DNA of 9,269 nt from Methanobacteriota archaeon (lineage in GTDB: Archaea > Thermoplasmatota > Thermoplasmata > RBG-16-68-12): positions 1,454 through 10,722 of the forward strand of contig VBMR01000052.1 in assembly GCA_005878325.1 (NCBI GenBank), given 5' to 3'. Position numbers and translations under genes: made by a program. The notes under the pieces were generated by a model. It saw nothing but the letters and a program-made list of their open reading frames with translations, searched no databases and was not told the origin of the DNA. Shown here piece after piece: positions 5,919 through 9,269 of this stretch; positions within the stretch are counted from its first letter, which is position 1; each line of letters starts with the position of its first letter.

Positions 5919-6917
5919 TCAGATCAGGACGATCTCGACGGAGATGGTCACCCAGTGCGTGATTCCTCCGCCCGACGCCGCCACCGTCACGGAATAGGTC
6001 CCGGGCGTCGTCAAGAGGTCCGCCGAGACGGTGAGGGTCGATGAACCGCCCCCGCCGCTTGTCAAGAAGACCGAGGCGGGATTGACCCAGGCCGCGGGAT
6101 ACTGCGTAGGGATAATCGGGGGGACATTGACGGCCGCGGTCGAAACGCTCAGGCTGACGGTCCCCGCGAAGCCGTTGATGCTCCAGAGCCAGAGCGTGGC
6201 CGACTCCGAGTGGCCCAGCGGGATGCGCATGGCGGTCGTGGACGCCGCCATCCCGAAGTCGGGCTGTGGGGTCGGTCTCCACGCGGTGAAGGGATGGAGC
6301 TCCCAGTTCTCGCCGTCCCAGTACACGAACCCCTGGACGTCGATCGAGACGGTCCCGTCGGAGACGAACTGCCAAAGCGCCTCGCTCTCGCAGTACCACA
6401 CTCCGGACCCGCAGTAGCCCTTCGCCAACCAGTCCTGGTCGACCTCGATCTGCAGGAAGCCGTCCGTGGTCCCCATCTCGAGGATGACGCCCTGCCGGTC
6501 GCAGATCGTCTGGCCGCCCGGGTACGGCCCGCCCCCGTTCACGTCCTTGAAGTGGTCCGAGCAATCGTTGGCTTGGTAGACGTATTGCCGAAGATAGACG
6601 CGATCGATCTCGACGAACGTCCCCAACGTCAAGCCGTTCACGTTCGTGATCGTGCACGGAGGAATGAGGGCTCGCGGGTGCGGCACGCCGCCGGTCGTGT
6701 CGCTCGTCTGATACGGGCTCCCCCAAAGGGACTGGGCCGGATACGCGGAGCCCAGGATGAACGGGATCGTGACCTGGTTCCCTTCACAGAACACGTTGGG
6801 ATTCCACGATGCCACGCTCGCCGCGGACACGGCCGAGGGCGACACGGCCCAGCCGAACGCGAGGCCTGTCAGGATCGCGGCCACGATCCCCACGAGGAAC
6901 CGGATTTGCCTCACCAT
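5919..6917 (-). CDS. Secreted six-cysteine protein with C-terminal Ig-like domain
   Basis: 332 aa from ATG 6917. The signal peptide is MVRQIRFLVGIVAAILTGLA, ending near SAVSAA at about residue 33. A TTG 30 bases upstream would add ten residues but would put a Pro-rich stretch before the signal peptide, so the ATG is preferred. The N-terminal part (about 34-215) has six Cys (44, 88, 119, 139, 169, 176), an even number that suits three disulfides outside the cell, and ends in VSIDVQGFVYWDGENWELHP followed by FTAWR, a motif also seen in small OB-like extracellular domains. Residues 220-332 form an Ig-like domain of a type common in archaeal surface proteins (INGFAGTVSLS, VNPASVFLTSGG, TPGTYSVTV). 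No C-terminal anchor is present, so it is probably released or loosely bound. Function unknown. It converges on the ABC permease. Confidence 0.7.
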   Translation of the reverse strand: MVRQIRFLVGIVAAILTGLAFGWAVSPSAVSAASVASWNPNVFCEGNQVTIPFILGSAYPAQSLWGSPYQTSDTTGGVPHPRALIPPCTITNVNGLTLGTFVEIDRVYLRQYVYQANDCSDHFKDVNGGGPYPGGQTICDRQGVILEMGTTDGFLQIEVDQDWLAKGYCGSGVWYCESEALWQFVSDGTVSIDVQGFVYWDGENWELHPFTAWRPTPQPDFGMAASTTAMRIPLGHSESATLWLWSINGFAGTVSLSVSTAAVNVPPIIPTQYPAAWVNPASVFLTSGGGGSSTLTVSADLLTTPGTYSVTVAASGGGITHWVTISVEIVLI

Positions 6918-7035
6918 GGGACGCGGGAAGGGAGTCAACGGACGCAACCTACGGTCGCGGAGAAGAGACGTGGCAGATGTACGACACGTTTACAGTCGGT
7001 AGCATGAGTATCCGTTCTGATAATATCGCTTCAGG

Positions 7036-7064
7036 CCGAGGTCGTCCCTTGATGCGCCCCTCGG
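7036..7064 (-). terminator. Hairpin downstream of the dehydrogenase gene
   Basis: CCGAGG at 7036-7041 pairs with CCTCGG at 7059-7064 (6 bp, 17-base loop). It lies 16 bases after the dehydrogenase stop on the minus strand. An A/T-rich stretch (GATATTATC, about 7020-7028) follows in the direction of transcription and might instead be part of the promoter of the secreted-protein gene. The remainder of 6918-7079 shows no gene. Confidence 0.25.
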
Positions 7065-7079
7065 GCCGATTCGCCCTGC

Positions 7080-8159
7080 TCAGAGGGGGGCCGGGACGTC
7101 CAAGTCCTTCCCGATCTTCTTCAGGTTCTCGACGGTCTTCGGGTCGAGCGGAATCCCCTCCTTGCGGTACTTCTCCATCCGGGCGAAGCTCTTCTCCCCG
7201 TGCACATAGATGCGCGTCTGTCCCTCCGCCTTCGGGCTGTCCTTCAGTTCCCGCGCGATCCGGTCCATGTCCCGGCGGAACTCGTCGAGGGGCCGGAAGG
7301 CGGCCGGATCCAGGGCGAGGAAGAAGTGCCCCACGTTCGGCCGTTTCTCATCCGCGTACACCTGGAGGCCGGTCGCGGCCCCGCTCAGGACGCCGGACAG
7401 GACGTCGACCATGAGGGCCAGGCCGTACCCCTTGTGGCCTCCGAGCTCCTCGCCTTCCCCTCCGAGGGGTAGGAGGCCGCCCCCGAGCCGGCTCGCCAGG
7501 GCGTCCAGCACTCGCTTCGGATCGGTCGAGTTCCTCCCCGTCTCGTCGACCGCCCAACCGGGCGGGATCGGCTGGCCGAGGCGGTTGTGCACCTCGATCT
7601 TGCCCCGCGGGACCGTCGACGTGGCCATGTCCAGGACGAACGCTTTCTCCTTCAGGGCGGGCGCCGCGAGGCTGATCGGGTTCGTCCCGAGGACCGAGGA
7701 CCGCCCGAAGGTCGGCACGACGAGGGGACCGGAGTTCGTCATGCTCATGCCGATCAGGTTGTGCTCGAGCGCCATGAGGCTGTAGTAGCCCGCGATCCCA
7801 TAGTGATTCGAGTTCCGCACCGTGACGATGCCCACGGCGGTCTTCCGCGCCTTCTCGATCGCCAGGTCCATCCCCTTCTTCCCGACGACCTGGCCGAGGC
7901 TGTGCCCGCCGTCCACGAGGGCCGTCGCGCTCGTGTCCTTCACGACGCGGCTTTCGTCCTTCGCCCGCATCGTGCCGTCTTTCAGGCCCGCGACGTAGCG
8001 TCCCAGGCGCGCGACCCCGTGGGAATCGATGCCGCGGAGGTCGGCGACGACGAGGACGTCCGTCGTCGTGCGGGCGTCCCCCGCCGGTACGCCGAGCTTC
8101 CTCAGGACCGTTTCACAGAACTGTCGGAGCGCCTTCTCGGAGACGAGGGACCCGGCCAC
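7080..8159 (-). CDS. Malate/L-lactate dehydrogenase family (Ldh2) oxidoreductase
   Basis: 359 aa, a normal length for the family (PF02615). These NAD(P)-dependent enzymes interconvert 2-hydroxy and 2-oxo acids such as malate, L-lactate, ureidoglycolate or sulfolactate, and use a non-Rossmann nucleotide-binding fold. Landmarks are DLRGIDSHGVARL (40-52, with the His47 region at the active site), VRNSNHYGIAGYY (114-126, with His119), TNSGP, GTNPISLAAPA, DMATSTVPRGKIE and, late in the protein, GGHKGYGLAL. The start is GTG 8159, with GAGGAG 8 bases upstream and an own TATA-like box 40 bases away, so it is transcribed separately from the repair gene 52 bases upstream. The C-terminus ends in a Lys/Asp-rich tail (KKIGKDLDVPAPL). 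Substrate cannot be assigned: malate, lactate and sulfolactate dehydrogenases (archaeal ComC) all share these motifs. Confidence 0.88.
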   Translation of the reverse strand: MAGSLVSEKALRQFCETVLRKLGVPAGDARTTTDVLVVADLRGIDSHGVARLGRYVAGLKDGTMRAKDESRVVKDTSATALVDGGHSLGQVVGKKGMDLAIEKARKTAVGIVTVRNSNHYGIAGYYSLMALEHNLIGMSMTNSGPLVVPTFGRSSVLGTNPISLAAPALKEKAFVLDMATSTVPRGKIEVHNRLGQPIPPGWAVDETGRNSTDPKRVLDALASRLGGGLLPLGGEGEELGGHKGYGLALMVDVLSGVLSGAATGLQVYADEKRPNVGHFFLALDPAAFRPLDEFRRDMDRIARELKDSPKAEGQTRIYVHGEKSFARMEKYRKEGIPLDPKTVENLKKIGKDLDVPAPL

Positions 8160-8194
8160 TTCGATCGCTCCTCTGGGTTCGGAAGAAACCTTGT

Positions 8195-8206
8195 CCGTAT
8201 AAGCTT
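8195..8206 (-). promoter_or_regulatory. TATA-like box and leader of the dehydrogenase gene
   Basis: AAGCTTATACGG on the minus strand lies in the 52-base gap after the repair gene. Its centre is about 42 bases from the GTG start. A transcription start 25 bases downstream would leave a leader of about 17 bases that includes GAGGAG (8168-8173). The spacing fits a separate archaeal promoter. Confidence 0.4.
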
Positions 8207-8211
8207 GCGGT

Positions 8212-8940
8212 TCACCTCGCCTCCGGCTCCCGACCTCGGCGAAGTTCCGCCCGGAACACGGCTGGGGCGCGCTCCGTCGCGACCGTGATCACCACCTTGG
8301 GCAAGCCGCGGACGTGCTTCCGGAGAAACGCCTCCGTTCGGCGCGGGTCTTTCTTCCAGCACTCCCGGAGCCACGTCCCGACCGCGCGCTGGACCCAGAC
8401 CTCTGGATCATACAGGAGCCGTTCCAGGAGTCGGAACGGTTTGTCCAGCTCGCCCGCGAATACGAAGTTCCTCAGGGCATACACCGCGATCCGACGACGC
8501 CAGGGATTTGTGGATTTCGTCCAGCCCAGAATTTCCTGGAAGCGCCTCGGCTGGCGATATACGATCTTCGCGATCAGGCCCATTCCGAGCCAATCGCACA
8601 GGCCCCAGCCGGTCGCCTCGCCGGCCCATCGATTGAGTAGCGTCCAGGAGTCCTCGTCCAGGATCTTCAGACAGGCGTCGAGCAGGTTGATTGCCACGGC
8701 CTTCTCCTCGAACGTCGCGCCGTCCCACAGGGATGCCGCGAGCGGGTTGAGCGTCTTAGCGTCGACATCCTTGTGCGTCTTCTTGAAACCGGAGACGATT
8801 TTCCGCAGGTCGGGGACGGGGACGCCGAGGACCGGGACCGGTGAGCCCAGGTAGGCCTGAGCGCCGAGTTTCCCGGGCCTCTTCGCCGCGTCCAGCTGTC
8901 GCACGAGGTCCTCCCGCATGCGCTCGACCGGACCGGCCAT
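8212..8940 (-). CDS. DNA alkylation repair protein, AlkD-like
   Basis: 242 aa, all-helical HEAT-like repeat protein of the AlkC/AlkD DNA glycosylase family (PF08713), which removes positively charged alkylated bases such as N3-methyladenine or N7-methylguanine. The N-terminal part has VPVLGVPVPDLRKIV, matching the family's G(V/I)..P.LR..A-type segment. Trp112 and Asp116 in GWGLCDWLG keep the spacing of B. cereus AlkD Trp109/Asp113. TNPWRRRIAVYAL (144-156) is the conserved Arg-rich DNA-contact helix. DPEVWVQRAVGTWLRE (178-193) matches the late D..VQKAIGW.LRE block, but here GW is GTW, so the Trp187 equivalent is Thr189 with Trp190 one place along. ATG 8940 follows a weak ribosome-binding site. 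An A-rich patch (GGCAAAACC, about 8970-8978) may act as promoter. Family certain; activity on alkylated DNA is likely but unproven. Confidence 0.85.
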   Translation of the reverse strand: MAGPVERMREDLVRQLDAAKRPGKLGAQAYLGSPVPVLGVPVPDLRKIVSGFKKTHKDVDAKTLNPLAASLWDGATFEEKAVAINLLDACLKILDEDSWTLLNRWAGEATGWGLCDWLGMGLIAKIVYRQPRRFQEILGWTKSTNPWRRRIAVYALRNFVFAGELDKPFRLLERLLYDPEVWVQRAVGTWLRECWKKDPRRTEAFLRKHVRGLPKVVITVATERAPAVFRAELRRGREPEAR

Positions 8941-8994
8941 CCGAGGTCCCAGAGGCCGGACGCTAGAAGACGGTTTTGCCCTTCGGACGGAGCC

Positions 8995-9011
8995 GCGAAA
9001 GGATTAATACG
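8995..9011 (+). promoter_or_regulatory. BRE/TATA-like promoter of the LsrF-like gene
   Basis: CGCGAAAGGATTAATAC contains GCGAAAG, which resembles a BRE, followed by ATTAATA as TATA box. Its centre is about 48 bases from the ATG at 9055, giving a predicted leader of about 25 bases that holds GGAGGT (9043-9048). The inverted reading (TATTAAT) might also serve the divergent repair gene, with a longer leader. Confidence 0.45.
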
Positions 9012-9054
9012 CGTCATCGATTCCAAACGGATTCGGCCATGCGGAGGTCGAACG

Positions 9055-9269
9055 ATGCCCTGGGGACTCCAGAATCGACTCGCGCGGATCATCCGGCCCA
9101 CGGATGGGCGGACCGTCATGCTCGCGGCGGATCACGGCTACTTCCTCGGCCCCACCGCGAAGCTCGAGATTCCGCGGAAGACTCTGGAGCCCCTGCTCCC
9201 CTATGCGGATGCGGTCATGGTCACCCGCGGCGTCGTCCGGACGTCGCTCGACCCGGAGGGGCACGTCCC
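9055..9269 (+). CDS. lsrF: LsrF-like class I aldolase-family enzyme, N-terminal part
   Basis: The first 71 codons are visible; the gene runs off the window. ATG 9055 has GGAGGT six bases upstream, an ideal start. WGLQNRLARI (3-12), GRTVMLAADHGYFLGPT (18-34) and YADAVMVTRGVVRTS (50-64) match closely the N-terminal barrel strands of LsrF, which in enteric bacteria reads WGM..RL.RI, NTVMLAFDHGYFQGPT and ADVLMCTRGILRS. LsrF cleaves 3-hydroxy-5-phosphonooxypentane-2,4-dione in the breakdown of the signal AI-2. The wider family (COG1830, DhnA type) also holds archaeal class I fructose-bisphosphate aldolase and the ADH synthase of aromatic biosynthesis, but HGYF.GPT rather than HGV..GP favours the LsrF branch. 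The catalytic Lys lies beyond the window. In an archaeon the real substrate may differ. Confidence 0.75.
   Translation, partial: MPWGLQNRLARIIRPTDGRTVMLAADHGYFLGPTAKLEIPRKTLEPLLPYADAVMVTRGVVRTSLDPEGHV

Noticed and set aside
6918..6947. TTG start ten codons upstream for the secreted six-cysteine protein
   Set aside because: It would place a Pro-rich stretch before an otherwise normal signal peptide and has no ribosome-binding site; the ATG at 6917 gives a standard signal peptide.
1..9269. Search for CRISPR arrays, tRNA or rRNA genes, insertion sequences and phage genes
   Set aside because: No regularly spaced repeats, cloverleaf-like segments, transposase motifs or integrase motifs were recognised by eye on either strand.

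Overview
The window is a GC-rich stretch (about two-thirds G+C by eye) that most likely comes from an archaeon, probably a high-GC member of the Thermoplasmatota assembled from an environmental metagenome. This placement is inference. It rests on short A/T-rich TATA-like boxes 25-45 bases ahead of several starts (one with an A-rich BRE-like element), Shine-Dalgarno sites such as GGAGGT, and secreted proteins with an N-terminal signal peptide and a C-terminal membrane anchor followed by Arg/Lys. No rRNA, tRNA, CRISPR array, transposase or phage gene is visible, and no gene-free stretch exceeds 300 bases.

Layout. (1) 1-134, +: the 3' end of a CHRD-domain protein. (2) 316-2338, -: a two-gene unit encoding a membrane-anchored surface protein with three histidine-rich modules, then, 13 bases later, a membrane-anchored cupredoxin with a type-1 copper ligand set and an EF-hand-like calcium loop. 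A good archaeal promoter precedes the unit. (3) 2533-3966, -: an L-2-hydroxyglutarate oxidase-like flavoprotein. (4) 4132-5857, +: an ABC-2 type exporter, with an ATPase that lacks its N-terminus and intact P-loop, followed after 4 bases by a normal-looking permease. (5) 5919-6917, -: a secreted protein with six cysteines and a C-terminal Ig-like domain. (6) 7080-8159, -: a malate/L-lactate dehydrogenase of the Ldh2 family. (7) 8212-8940, -: an AlkD-like DNA alkylation repair protein. (8) 9055-end, +: the start of an LsrF-like class I aldolase-family enzyme.

How the genes fit together. The clearest functional unit is 316-2338. Both products are predicted to sit on the outer face of the membrane, and both carry candidate metal ligands (His/Cys/Met in one, four recurring His per module in the other). 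A surface metal, probably copper, binding or redox role is the best inference. The LhgO-like and Ldh2-like enzymes both oxidise 2-hydroxy acids but are not in one operon. The exporter would be non-functional as written unless its ATPase start is a sequence or assembly artefact.
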